Below are positions 46,750 to 58,729 of a DNA stretch of 64,000 nt, in pieces (position 1 is the stretch's first letter; every line of letters begins with the position of its first letter). This stretch comes from Phoronis australis. Lineage: Eukaryota; Phoronida; Phoronidae. The notes beneath the pieces are model-generated. The model was not told where the DNA came from. It searched no databases and saw only the letters and a list, made by a program, of their open reading frames with translations. The stretch is from the NCBI GenBank assembly GCA_002633005.1, contig NMRA01000064.1, positions 690,360-754,359 of the forward strand, given 5' to 3'. The position numbers and the translations under genes were made by a program.

Positions 46750-47160
46750 TAGTCAAAATACAGCTTGGCAGCAGCAAAGTTTCTTCTGAAATTCGGTTTT
46801 TCGGTATCAAAAGTCTAAAAACTTATAATGAAGTGACACCAGTTCCGATAATTTGTTGTGACGTGTACGCAACCTCGTGAAAGCAGAACAGTTGATTGAA
46901 GAATCGGCGAAAAAAGAAACTGGCCAATAGGTGACGCAATATTTCATGGCACCGAAAGCCGTCGCTAAAGATCGCTCCTCAACTTTAGCAGCAGAATAAC
47001 GGTAGAACGACATCTTTTCCAACACCGTTAAATATTTTAGTTTAATCAAGGAAGACTGTAGTTTTTAATGACACTAATTTCGTGTCAGATTTTATCTTAC
47101 CACTTTTTTACCCACTTTGGTGCAAAGCTGTATATTTACTATACAGCCTTGTACCAAGGC
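46750..47160. repeat. Dispersed repeat family, second copy of 26150-26620
   Basis: Direct copy of the intron 1 element. Here the segment is bracketed by direct repeats of tacagctttgtaccaaggct and tacagccttgtaccaaggct at 46731 and 47141. Confidence 0.8.
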
Positions 47161-47169
47161 TACAATAAC

Positions 47170-48250
47170 AGTAGTTGTAGTAGTTGTAGAAGCGATAGTA
47201 CTAGTAACAGTGTTCGAACTTCAGCAAATAAATGTGATGACTTCCTCGGAGAATAGACCGACCGAAACGTCGTGACACTGTAAATAGATAAGAGGTCGGT
47301 GTAAATAGACCAAGAGATTTTAATTATAGTTGCAACACGCCGCCACCTAAGAGCGGTTTTAGAAAATCATCAGAATAGTTTAGTTGCCAGATTTTGTGTC
47401 GTACTATTCTGTTACGGTATTGCCGTGTTCTGTTCTGTTCTGTTACAGATTTAGCTTTTCTACATCGTCACTTAAAATCCGCATCAGAAAGATGACTTGA
47501 ACATTTCCGAAAATCCCGAGCTTACTCGTGTAGACACTCGACTGATATTGCTTACGTCTTCCGTCTTTCAGAAATAGCTTAACATTGAAATGCTTACTTT
47601 TGGTTGATTTTAAACGTAAACGAAAACTGTTGATTAAAAGCTCATAATGTTTCCGGCTTAAACAATAGTAACTGATTAAATTCGCTGCGTCTTGATTTTT
47701 TCGAGTGATCTCGGCTAGTCGTCATAATTACAAAACTTGCTTTCCAAAATGACAAATTCCGTGTTGAAAATCTAGTAACTAGAGAGTCATAACTGCTCTC
47801 CTATTCAGTTTTTAGAGATAACTATTACCAGAGTGCTTTGTTGTCGGGCATCATATCTGAACACTCAGTAAAATTATATGCTAAGCAAAGTGAGCTTGCG
47901 AGAATACGGGCGTTACATGAAGGTCACACGGTTCAGCAACTGGGGAGGTCAGTGGCCTCGCAAGTTTTTGCGAAAATAAAATAAAAAGAAAAAAGACACA
48001 CAAGTAAGAAAATTGGAAGATTTTGGAAAAGCTCCAAGTAACTGTTGATGTGTCGTCTAGGATGAATTCGTGTAATTGTGTTAAACTTTGCTTCATTTTC
48101 GCCGATTATGTCACTTCGGTTCCTCGATAATTGGTTTAAAATAGAGTGTCGTCTGTAATCAAACCAAAGCTTCTATTTTGACAAGGAATACGTAATTATA
48201 CAATCAACACGTCTTTCAAGTTCTCATTCTTGGTCAGAAATGAACTCAAG
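47170..48250. other. Intergenic, no gene seen
   Basis: AT-rich, short ORFs only, no recognised repeat apart from a ttctgttctgttctgtta run near 47420. Confidence 0.4.
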
Positions 48251-48253
48251 GTG

Positions 48254-48399
48254 CTCTGAATATACGCTGTGTATGCTGTAGGCAGCTCTGACTCAGCAAT
48301 GATCTGAATATACACTGCGTAGGCTGTAGGCAGCTCTGGCGTAGCAATCATCTGAATGTGTACTGTGTATGCTGTAGGGAGCTCTGACTCGGTAATGCA
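48254..48399. repeat. About 49-bp tandem repeat, 3 copies
   Basis: The core tgtatgctgtaggcagctct followed by gactcagcaat recurs three times with 10-15% differences. Confidence 0.88.
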
Positions 48400-49138
48400 G
48401 ACCTTTAAAAATATTATTATTATTTACGTCAAGACGGCCTTCTATATGACGTATGTGACCGTAACCACGTACCGTGCGTCCTTGTGTGGTTGCATTTGGT
48501 ACCAGTGTCCAGGTTACCATGAGCCTGCGAATGCCAGTCGTTCCAAAATTTTGGCCCTTCTGGCTTTTATGATGAGTAATGCATCAATCATCAGGCAAAA
48601 GAATACTGATCAAATGATCGCCCATTTCTTGCACCATTTCAGTTGGTCTACTTCCAAGGTAAAGTTCAAGGTCATATAATAAAAGTAAACATCAAATATA
48701 ACAGAAAAATTCACCATTAGTTGAAAGCTAGAGTAATACTTATACTTTCACTTAACTTATCTGTTAAAAGCAACGAAAATCACAAGACACACACACACGC
48801 GCGCGCGCACGCACAATACTTTGCTTCATTCGAGATTGGAACCACTAAAATTACGTTGTAATTGTCAAATTGTGTTGCAAGCTTTTTCTACTTGTAACTC
48901 CGTGTCTTTGAACACCAATTTATAGACAAGGGCGTGTTTCACTGAGGTGGTATTTTAGAAATGTGTTCCTCGGTTTTACTCAAGTGTTTCACATAAAGCC
49001 TCTTGGGCCTAAGCACACGCATTATGCGACATAGTTACCCTTATTAGCATTATCACTATGCTCGTTGTTAATATATTAATAATAATTATTGTCATAATAA
49101 TGATAACAATGATAATGATAATATTCACAATGAACTGA

Positions 49139-49450
49139 GATGACAATAATGATGATAATGATAATAATGACAATGAAGATGACAATACTGATGATAATGA
49201 TATTAAAGATAATAATGATAATGATGCTAATGATGATAATGATTGTAATGATGATGATGATGATGATAATGATGATGATGATGATGATAATAAAGATGAT
49301 AATAATAATGATAACGGCAATGACAACAATATAATGATAACGACAATGGCAGTAATAGTGTTATTATTGTTATTATTTTCATTACTATTAAAATTGCTGT
49401 CCTAATACTATTGCTACTGTTATAATTGTTATTGTTATTGCTATGGATTA
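49139..49450. repeat. GAT/AAT-rich then ATT/GTT-rich low complexity
   Basis: A (gatgataat)-type microsatellite to about 49345, followed by T-rich (attgtt) sequence. The Met/Ile-rich frames here are artefacts of the repeat. Confidence 0.93.
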
Positions 49451-50372
49451 TGTTGTTTATTAAAAACCGCGGTATTCAACAACGGTCGAAAAACCATGTC
49501 TCAAACCGTCCCATTTTAGTGCAGTGCTGATCGCGCAAGGCTTTCACAAGAAAAATACAGCAAATGTCCGACAGTTTTTACTTGGGAGACCAACAATAGA
49601 TTTGGTTATTAATTTTGAAGAGCTGGAAGTTTCTCAATTGCCATACTGTTATGTCATGACATCGAATGTGTTGAGACTTATTCCACGATCAATTTTTGAG
49701 GACGAGAACCACATCAAGTAACCACAGAAAAACAAAATCGTCTTGAATGTATGTTGCCTCTAAGTCGATCGAACATTATTTCACGGCCGACTAACTATTC
49801 TGGTGCGAGTACTATGATACTTGATATTACAGCATTATATTCAATTGTCTAGTGAAACAATCGCTGGTATTGATTTGTAGTTTTCACTGTAACTTTCCTC
49901 GCTACAATTATTCACTCTACCCTTATATACACAGAATTGTATAAGTCACACCAGCAATAATTTATTTTTTGTGCTTTGTCTCTTACGCGGTAACGTGTAT
50001 TTATTTGTAGTATGCCGAGATGATTGTGCGTCTTCTAAGTATTCGTCACAGCAGAAATCACTCTTGGCTACACTCTCGCGGTAAGGGTCATAATAGGTAC
50101 AATACGAAATTGATTTAGATGTTAATGTAAACATTGGCTGAACGTTATAATAACTACTTTTATATTTCCAGGTTTCCAGTACGCTTGGTAATTTACTGCG
50201 GCGGTGAATTACCATAGGACGACTTGTGAATACGGCACACTCGACTGAGAAAAACGAACCGACGCATTGGGTTCAATTATTGATGTATAGAAAACAGGCG
50301 TTAACTTCACAATACTACCGGCCGTGTATCACAGCTGTGATTGAGACTTCTCTCGGGCAAGCGCTGCGTTAA

Positions 50373-50764
50373 ATGGATCGGATATGTCAGTACAGTACTA
50401 TAATTTTTGCGGGAAATGTAACAGTATTGTGCATTGTCGCCGTGACAACGGATTACTGGGAACACAGGGGATTCAACTTCACACAGATTAGGAGTGATCT
50501 TGCGCGTTCCAACAGGACGGTCATATACGACCCGTCCGACACATCGACTTACATTGAAATACATTACAAAAGACATTGGAAACCTGGAGTCGAGTGCTCA
50601 ATGAAGAATACAACGTTGTACCAGCCTCCAGCCTATGCAAAGAAATTCTGGTGTGATTGTAACTGTAGCCAACCGCCACATATGGAAAGCAGATTCGACA
50701 TCATAGTGTTGTACGAACAGTATGGCAATCTGTTCCGAGAATGTGATAACTTAGAAGGTAGGTA
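50373..50764 (+). CDS. Candidate first exon, claudin/PMP22-like tetraspan membrane protein
   Basis: ATG at 50373 with G at +4. Residues about 9-26 are a hydrophobic membrane segment ending in TTDYW, as at the end of TM1 in the PMP22/claudin superfamily. A long extracellular loop follows with NFT, NRT, NTT and NCS glycosylation sequons, cysteines (CDCNC) and YGNLFRECDNLE, resembling the GLWRxC motif that closes the first loop. A strong donor (GAAG|gtaggtaagg, two overlapping choices) ends the exon as the frame reaches a stop. I could not find the following exons. They may lie far downstream or outside the window. Confidence 0.45.
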
Positions 50765-50769
50765 AGGTG

Positions 50770-53350
50770 TTACCATGTGCGTTGAAAGACTGGTAGTCGC
50801 ATTACAAAGGGTATCAGAGAGGTTGCACCGGAAGTACCCATTGGCGCCGTGAGCTTGCTGAGTTAGCTGGCGTTATAGCACTTCCGTTCTATTAAGAGTT
50901 AAATTGTCAGCATTCGCTTGGCCAGACGTTTCACTAGTTTCACTGGCACAGCAATGATAGCGAGTGCTATACAGGTGGATGAAATAACTACAGAAATTTT
51001 AACAAAGGCCTGAGGGTCACGGTCGTAATGTCGATCACATAAACATTGTGATGGTGGTGAATAACGAGCAACATCAGACGAGTTTAGATTTGAATGAACT
51101 TTTCACTGACAACACAAAAATAACTCATTGCAGAATAATGATTGTACCCTTGAGACGCTTAGGGAGACAGTCCACGTCCGAGCAGGGAAAGCCAAGCTCA
51201 TTGTTTTCAGTTGTATACAGTTCGTGCTCAAATCCGCCAGAAGCACGATGTTGGTGTATTGATCTACATCAGCGGTCGTTGTACACTTAGCGGACTCTCC
51301 AATAATTTGAATGGACCCTGCGTAAATTATTGCATATGCAACAAACTGTTTCTCTTATCAGTTAGACCGTACGCGTGCGCCATGTTAGTTTTGTGCGTAG
51401 ACTCTGAGACAAATCGTCATATTAAATTATTTGAGCACGCAACACATTCGCTTTCTGAGATATTTGTGATGATCTCAAATATTGACGAAACCAGCAGAAT
51501 CACATGTATATATATATTTGTGATATGGGTTAAATAAGCGTGTGACAGTAGACCCTTATGGATGAGAGCCTTGAGAGAGTTTGTGAGTTTCATAAATCAG
51601 CCTCTGACCGTAGACCGGTGAATCTCAATTCAATTACAAGATCGTTGTTTCTAAAACGCGTTCAATCACCTGTTCCATTGCCGTGGAAAATGGCAGGCTC
51701 CAAACCCGAGAACTGCTTATTTTTTCTTTCAAATATATTAAAGGGGGCCGAAGAGGTCACGACAGTGGGAGGGTGTACAAGGGTAAAGAAAGAGACGCAA
51801 TGTAAAATTTGTCGCTATCGATGGATTGTGGTGTATAACTGTAGACAGTCAGAGGCAATTGTGAAAATTTGAGGTGAGCGGGGAGACCGCTCTGCGGTGA
51901 AAACATGGTGACAACTGCACTGAGGGAGGTGTCTGAAAAAGTTTATTGTCTATGCAAAAGCTGTACTTTTTACTTTCCTTGGGCCTGCTTTATAATATTG
52001 CCTTCCCATGGACAAATTTTGGTATTTTGTGCTGAGTTGCGCAAGCCTTCACGAATTCTTGTCATGCCTAGTTTTGTGGTTATACAGTTTCTCAAGCCAG
52101 GTTTCGCAATAAGGTAGAGTGCAATAGCCGGGTAGCAATAACCTTCCCTATAAATATGCCTCTCTTTTATCCAATTACTGCAACCGGTTGTCTGTCGCAT
52201 GCTGAGCAATTGACCCAGCTCACAGAAAAGTGTTCGCAATAATTGGATTTTCTATATTCAGATGTACGTTCAGAGAAGTATACCTCAGTTTGTATCGACA
52301 TCACAAGTACTGCAAAACAAAAGCACTATAGAAGAAAAAAACTTTCATATACTTGTTTACCGCATTCCACGCTGGGCGAAACTGTGGCATGTGTGCGCGC
52401 ACACAGAGATGTGCCGGTATTTAAAAGAACATCAGACTCGATTTTGGCCTATCAACATCTACTAAAAACGCCTTTCCATCCAGGTCTCGAAAACAAAACA
52501 ATGCTCTGTAACCTTCGACAACTTCAAAAGTTTGGAGAAAATTTTGAAAACTCCTTTTATAGTCTGCTAAACGAGCAAACGTGACCTCCGCTTTTAGCGA
52601 ATAACACGTTAACTGCCGGAAAAGGCTACCCACCAAGGACTTTAATGACCAATATGTGACATAAGGAGTATGAATTTTTAGTTGATTCCTGCCTTTAACT
52701 TGGAAGATTGGCGCCAGTGATGCATTAGCACGGAAGTGACAGAACGAGGATTGGTTGAAATCATCAAAACAGGGTTTAGCACCCGGCGACAATGGAGCAG
52801 GATTAGTTGAAAAGAATTGCACGAATTTATCTTAAACAGCACTTCAACAGTTGCTTGGAGCCTTTTCGTACTTTTCTTACGTGAATGCTTTTTTGTTTTT
52901 ATTTACGCAAAATGTGCAAGACCAGAGAAAACCTCTATTGTTCTTTGGAAGATCGGCAATTTGAAGGAGTGTCCATTGAAATTGAAACAAATGACACTGG
53001 CGTGTCTTCAACTTACTTTATGTTCATGTATTTTTTGTACGCTTGTGCGTATGTATGTGCATACACGCATTTGCGTACGTGCCTGTTTAAGTATGCATGG
53101 ATGAACATGTGTATGTTTGTATGTGTGAACGTATGGAAGTATTTATGTATGCTAAACAAATTATTCTCTTTTCCGAAATATTGTCCGTAAGTTGACTGTT
53201 TCTTTGTTTCGGCATTTACTGCTCTCAACCTATGAACTTGATTAGCAGCGTCCATACTGCATTGGGAAACACAACTTTATTTCATTACTACTCTTGCCTA
53301 TATAAAATTCATGTATTTCAACATTTAAGGCCTTGGCCCACATGTTACAT
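50770..53350. other. No further exon recognised
   Basis: Several ORFs of 80-130 codons (51048, 51211, 51558, 52243 plus; 52421 minus) with composition like the surrounding DNA, no family similarity and no matched splice phase to the 50373 exon. Calls here would be guesswork. Confidence 0.4.
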
Positions 53351-53355
53351 AAAAT

Positions 53356-53897
53356 TTACAGGATAACGCTGAGCAGCTTTTCCCTGAGAGCAGTGGCGTG
53401 AAATACAAATTCCATTAGATTAATCTGAGCAATGGGCTCCGACATTTTCATAAGTTTTACAAATTTATGTTTATTTGGTTCACGCCAGCACCACTCAGGT
53501 ATAAATGCAGTTCTCAGAGAGCAGTACATTTTACAAACACATATAAAATGGTGTTCATCTTCAATTGGGGACACACAGAAACAACACACACGGTATTTTT
53601 GGTCCACGAGAGTATGTCTACCTTTCTCTATCATCAAGTTGTGGTTGGAGCAACGTAATTTAGCCACAACTGCTAAAAAGGTATATGGAATATCACGCAA
53701 CAGATAGGATTCCATTTCAAAATCAATTTTAAATGAGAAATATGTATTAAGTTTTGAGCTATTCTCCACAGCAAAGCTCCAGTCTTGCCTATATATGTAA
53801 CAAGTAAAGGCCTTCCATTTAACACCACGAGAATGTAAGCAGCCTCGTTTGACCAGAGATGCTCGCGCGACCTACATTTCAAGTCGAAACCTATCAT
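53356..53897 (-). pseudogene. Non-LTR retroelement C-terminal remnant
   Basis: Reads LAVVAKLRCSNHNLMIEKGR then RVCCFCVSPIEDEHHFICVC and YCSLRTAF. This is the conserved tail after the RT of many non-LTR elements (K-R-x-NHxLxIExGR, C-x2-C...EDExHF...C-x2-Y-x2-LR). Upstream, 53673-53897 continues in another frame. No RT core is seen, so this is a fragment. Confidence 0.7.
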
Positions 53898-54594
53898 TGC
53901 CGCTTGTTGCAGACAGTTAGCTTACTGTATTTAGCTCATTGTTACAACTATGCGCCCATTAACTGACTTACGGTTTAGGCTCCCCTGAAAGTTTTGGTTC
54001 GAACGAAAAAAAATGAATTTGTGCAAACTGAGCACATCAACGAGTTGACGGATTCAAGGAAAATTGCCTGCAATAAAAACCATTCTTGGACGATCCGTAC
54101 TCCCACACTTTCATTACTGGAATTAATTCTGTACCAACCGAAGCGGGGAAACGTATCCCACGGACATTTAAAATCCATTACTACATGCTGCAAGAATGAT
54201 TTCAATTATCGCGATTCTAATCACTGTTTTCGTAAACATGATATCTCGCTCGTGACGGATGACGAGACAAGCACTCTCCGATTTAATTTTGACTTGACAA
54301 TAATCGTTCCTACGCTCTTTTGTCCGGCTCTTAAATGGCTTCAAATACCGAGTTATTTTGTGTCAAGTTTGCTATTTAGGGCTCAATTATCCTGCGATAT
54401 CATGCTATCGCCATCTAGTTATCATTCTTAAACAATGCTTTTGACGTCACACACCAATCAAAGTTATCTGGAGGGAATATAAAAAATTCATGCAAGCTGT
54501 CCGCCTCTTTGTCTGCCAAACTGCTTGAAAGATCATTATAAAACTTATTAGATGTGTCCCTTATGAGAAGACCATGACTGACTTTGAGTGTTGG

Positions 54595-56060
54595 ACGGGT
54601 CTGACTACTGTGACGCACCCTGGTGGTGATTTTGTCTTTCCGCTTCCGTGACTGTAGCTCGTTAATCCTTTGCAGGATCTTCTTAATTTTTTGCATTTTT
54701 CCTATAAATGTGACAACAGCAGCCCACGAATTTTAGAGTGCTCTTTCTAATGCTGTTCCTCTTAGTGACAGTTTTAGTTTTCGTGTTTGCTTCTGTATAT
54801 CAATAGTTCTTCGAGATTTTTTATGCGCCCACATATTTATGAGTGGGTGCATATTGTCGTCAACTCTGTCTGAGCGTCTGGCGTCCGTCGTGTGGCGTCC
54901 GGCGTCGCTGCTGTATCTTCTAAACCATTTCAAGGTCTTCTTGAAATTTGACAGGTGGCTTTCTATGAAGCTGACGAGAGATGACGACGAGTTTCGGCAA
55001 TTTTTAATTTTTTACATTTGCTTCTGTATCCGTCGGAGATCCTTAATGGATTTTCATGAAATGCAGAGAATAATTTTTTAGAAGGCGACAATGCCGTTCC
55101 ATTTTCGGACGGGATGGAATATTTTACGCCACCTTGTGACCATTTTTATCCGCCTTTTTATCGTCCAAACTACTCAAATGATGATTATGAAAAATGACGA
55201 TTGTGTTCCTGACGAGAAAGTCACGACTGATGTTGATTTTCGGACATGTACGACTATTGCGTCGCCCCCTAGTGGCGATTTTATTTTTTACGTCTGCGCC
55301 AAATATCCATAAATAATCCTTTGAAGGAGCTTTGTGAAATTTTCCAGTGGTGTTCCTAAGCAGCCGACGACCAATGGTAACGAGAGTCGAACTGATCTGA
55401 ATACCACTGTTCCCCATTGTGGCAACATGTTTTTTACGTTTACCTAAGTGTCCGATCGGAGTTCATTAATGTATTTTCATGAAATTCAGCAAATAGGTTT
55501 CTATTGAGAAAACCACAACGCCTAATCCCATTTGCGGACAGATTTGACGTTTTCTGCGCCACCTGGTGGCCATTTAGATTTTTTTGCGCCTACGTTTGCA
55601 AAAATTTGGAGGATGTTCTCCTATGGAGAGAAGAACTGATGACGACGAGTTTCTGACCAATCGAACGATAGCTGTGTCAGTTTCAGTTTTGCGTTTGCCT
55701 CTGTTTCTTTTGGAGCTCCTTGGCTTATTTTCATGAAACTTGGAAATATTTGTTTTGCGTTAGAGTGACGTCGCTAACTTCCCAATTCTGACAGGTTTGC
55801 TGTTCTGTACCACCTAATGGCGATCTTTATGATACAAAGAACACAGATAGAAGCACACCGTTTGCGGAGCTGTCGTGGGCGTATTTCAACGCTCCGCGTT
55901 GTTCTTGTTCATAAGATTTGGTAAACAAGTTTCTATTTGGAAGACGACACCACCTTTCCATGTTGGGAGGGATTCGACGTGTTCTGTGCCACCTAGTGGC
56001 CATTTTTATAATTTTCGAGTTGTCCACCTGGGTCTGCTTTGTATACGCCAAACATTGGCT
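54595..56060 (+). repeat. Degenerate tandem array with CTCF-like boxes (copy B)
   Basis: A unit of roughly 135-150 bases and multiples: a ttttcatgaaattc-type segment, then ttcggacaggtttgac, then ttctgcgccacctagtggcc, then attttta and tgcgcc. Boxes lie at about 54615, 55127, 55263, 55557, 55808 and 55987. Three of them (55263-55275, 55557-55569, 55987-55999) read on the minus strand as perfect matches to CCASYAGRKGGCR. ORFs here are by-products. Confidence 0.75.
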
Positions 56061-56108
56061 TTCATCTCAGCCCAGTTGCTTTGCGATGTATTGTACGACA
56101 AGTATAAC

Positions 56109-56750
56109 ATGACACCGCCCAGTACCACAAAACATCACTCATCACAATGCATCACCACCCTGTACCGCATAGCACTACGCAGCATAACACAGCATACCGC
56201 CACACAGCACCAAACATCGTCCCACTTCACCACACATTACCAAACTTTAGTGCATAACTCCACACATCCCCACACACCACCACACATCCACAAACAGCAC
56301 CACACATCACTGCACCTCACTACAAATCACCACACATGACCCCACATCACCACACACCACCCCGCATCCACACACAGCACCACACATCACCGTACATCAC
56401 CNNNNNNNNNNNNNNNNNNNNNNNNNNNNNNNNNNNNNNNNNNNNNNNNNNNNNNNNNNNNNNNNNNNNNNNGCACATCACCGCACACCACCGCACATCA
56501 GAACACATCACCACACACCTTCACACAGCACCACAAATCACCGCACAACACCGCACCTCACTGCGCGTCACCACTCATTACCATACATCACCGCACCTCA
56601 CTGCATATCACCACACATCACCCTACACCACCACGCATCACCCTACACCACTGCACATCAACCTACACCACCACATACCACCCCGCATCACCCCACATCG
56701 GTGCACAGCACCGCACAACACCACACAGCGTTACGCAACTACTTGACTCA
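56109..56750. repeat. CACCA/CATCACC-type satellite with a 71-N gap
   Basis: Pyrimidine/A-rich short units (catcaccgcacaccac) with irregular period and almost no G-rich interruptions. N from 56402 to 56472. The His/Thr-rich frame is an artefact. Confidence 0.93.
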
Positions 56751-56759
56751 AATAGAAAC

Positions 56760-58540
56760 GAAAAGTCTAATATTTCCTGCGGCTACCATTTACAGTTAAG
56801 AATATTGGTTTTCGTTTACACAGTTCATTGCATTGTTTATGCAACTAAAAGTACAATTGTATGTGTTACCAAAACGATGACGTCCCAAGCCAATTCGTTC
56901 TTTCAATCATCCACATAGTTCTAATTGTTCAATTGCGGTGAAGCAGAATCGGGTGATGCCAGTCAATCGATAACGCCCATTATACAACGCCGATCATTCC
57001 CCCGTGCCCTTGAGAATTGTTTTAATAATCAGGTATACCGAAAAAATAAACGTTCCGAGATTCAAGGAGCTGTGATTTCATCAGTTTCGTTTGCATAACA
57101 CAGACAAGGATCTCAACGGTAGTTTGTACACTAAATTAAGCTGGTTAGAAATGAAATAGCACGCAAAAGGATGCACTGAATCATTCAGTACAGACAGTTA
57201 TAATAAAAGACCTTTGAAGTCTTTTAATTGGTCAAATTGGTATCTGTCAAGTTCTTTGAACATCAGTTTAGCTTTACAACTGCATCAGTTTGATAATAAC
57301 AGGCTTCACTTAGGTCCCACAACGTCAATTCAAACTGGACGCTTGTGGCAACTTGATGAGGCGGGCTCAGCACGGCCTGGGCACCTAAATCACAAACGTT
57401 TTCCCCCTAAGACTGCATGCCTTATCAATTCCTAGCTTTCATCCCTTCTGCATAGAACCTTTCAGTATGTCCTTTAAAACGTTTTCTGGGAGCATATTCC
57501 AGATATGCAATTACGATCAGGAGATTTTGGTGGCTAATTTACTGTTTAAATGAAATACCTTTTTAATGAAACCACTGTCTGTCTGCTTCCCATCCCGCCC
57601 CTGCCGAAAGCATGACTGTTATTTGTACATCTGTGCGAGAAGTTGGAAACAAGGAATTGAATTTTCGAATGATGTGTACATTTTCTATATCAGCTGTCGC
57701 TACAATATTTATTTTATTCAACATTTTTCAATTTAATGCCTCATCATTCACCTTATATAAAATTCAAAACAATTGCGTAGTTTCTGGTACCAATGTTGAA
57801 TTTAATTACGATAAATACCTGGTGAAACGAACCCTACAGAAAAATAAGCTATTTATTTTCCCACAACAGCAAAAATTCATTTAGTGCACAAAAATCTGTT
57901 TCGCCATTTTAGAGGTCTCTGTTCACTTTACATGCCTGGGCCATGTAGTACGTGTACTAGCGTGTACTATTTTACTCAAGCTCTGTAAACGCCCCTATAA
58001 AGTAATTTTATTTCCTCAGTTTTGTCGCTAGACCGCGCAGCCTCGTGAATGCGACACGCACGTTATCGTGGTGATTTACTGCTCTGGCAGCAACTAAGAA
58101 GTGTGACTGTCTGCACAACAGGAAATGCCAAACAAAATGTAGTTGAAGTCGACGACATTTCGTGAGTGTGCTCAAAATAGTTCGGCCTAGAACCGTTTTA
58201 CATAGTTGGTAATAAGAGAAACAGTAGAAATGAAGCACATTTCAAAAGCATAAATGGTTCCTGACATTGCTTTGACTTCTGATATTACAAGATAATATCT
58301 AGTCGGTAAACCAACCCTGAGTATTGGCTAGGTAATGTGTAGTGGGTAAACCAACCCTTAAACAAGGTTGGAAGTTTGCACAGCCAGTGAAAGTGTAGAA
58401 TTAAGTCAAAGACATCACATCAAATATCAACCTACACGCGTCGAAACTGCGATCGCGTGTACAAATATATCTGCAGAAATAATACGTCAAATATAACTGC
58501 TCGCAAATCAACCTCATCAAAAGAACTTATTCGCTCGAAA
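56760..58540. other. Intergenic, no gene seen
   Basis: AT-rich. A 90-codon plus-strand ORF at 57612 is hydrophobic but has no similarity or splice context. Confidence 0.4.
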
Positions 58541-58653
58541 ATTCGACCTTGTGGTTTTCGCTTGTAACTCCGCCATTTTCATTTTTAACCTAGCGGTGTG
58601 CTCGTGAACTAAAGCATTCACTTCGCTCATTGGTTGACATTCGGGGTCACTTA

Positions 58654-58723
58654 ATGGCGTCTTTAGGTCAGAAACTGAGAATAGAAGATGGCAGACGATT
58701 TGATTCGTTGATGTTGGAGAAAG
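58654..58723 (+). CDS. Possible short first coding exon
   Basis: An ATGGCG start opens MASLGQKLRIEDGRRFDSLM, ending at GAGAAAG|gtaaaa (phase 1). The upstream 120 bases contain an inverted CCAAT (cattggtt) and a cgccattttc motif often seen near start sites. The product is not recognised, and no second exon was found before the window ends. Weak. Confidence 0.25.
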
Positions 58724-58729
58724 GTAAAA

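Noticed and set aside
49009-49334. Ser/Leu-rich and Met/Ile-rich ORFs
   Set aside because: Produced by the GAT/AAT microsatellite read in different frames.
51558-51872. 104-codon plus-strand ORF with a C-x2-C motif (KICRYRW) as a possible zinc-finger exon
   Set aside because: Single CxxC only, no partner cysteines, no splice evidence and no recognisable family.
53356-53769. C-x2-C...H...C cluster taken as a host zinc-finger gene
   Set aside because: The surrounding pattern (IExGR, EDExHF, Y-x2-LR) is that of non-LTR retroelement C-termini, and frames break upstream.
54415-54696. Basic minus-strand ORF resembling a coiled coil
   Set aside because: It lies in the degenerate repeat array with a CTCF-like box in the middle. 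The reading frame is not kept in other units.
56336-56746. His/Thr-rich ORF
   Set aside because: Simple CACCA-type satellite containing an N gap, no coding signal.
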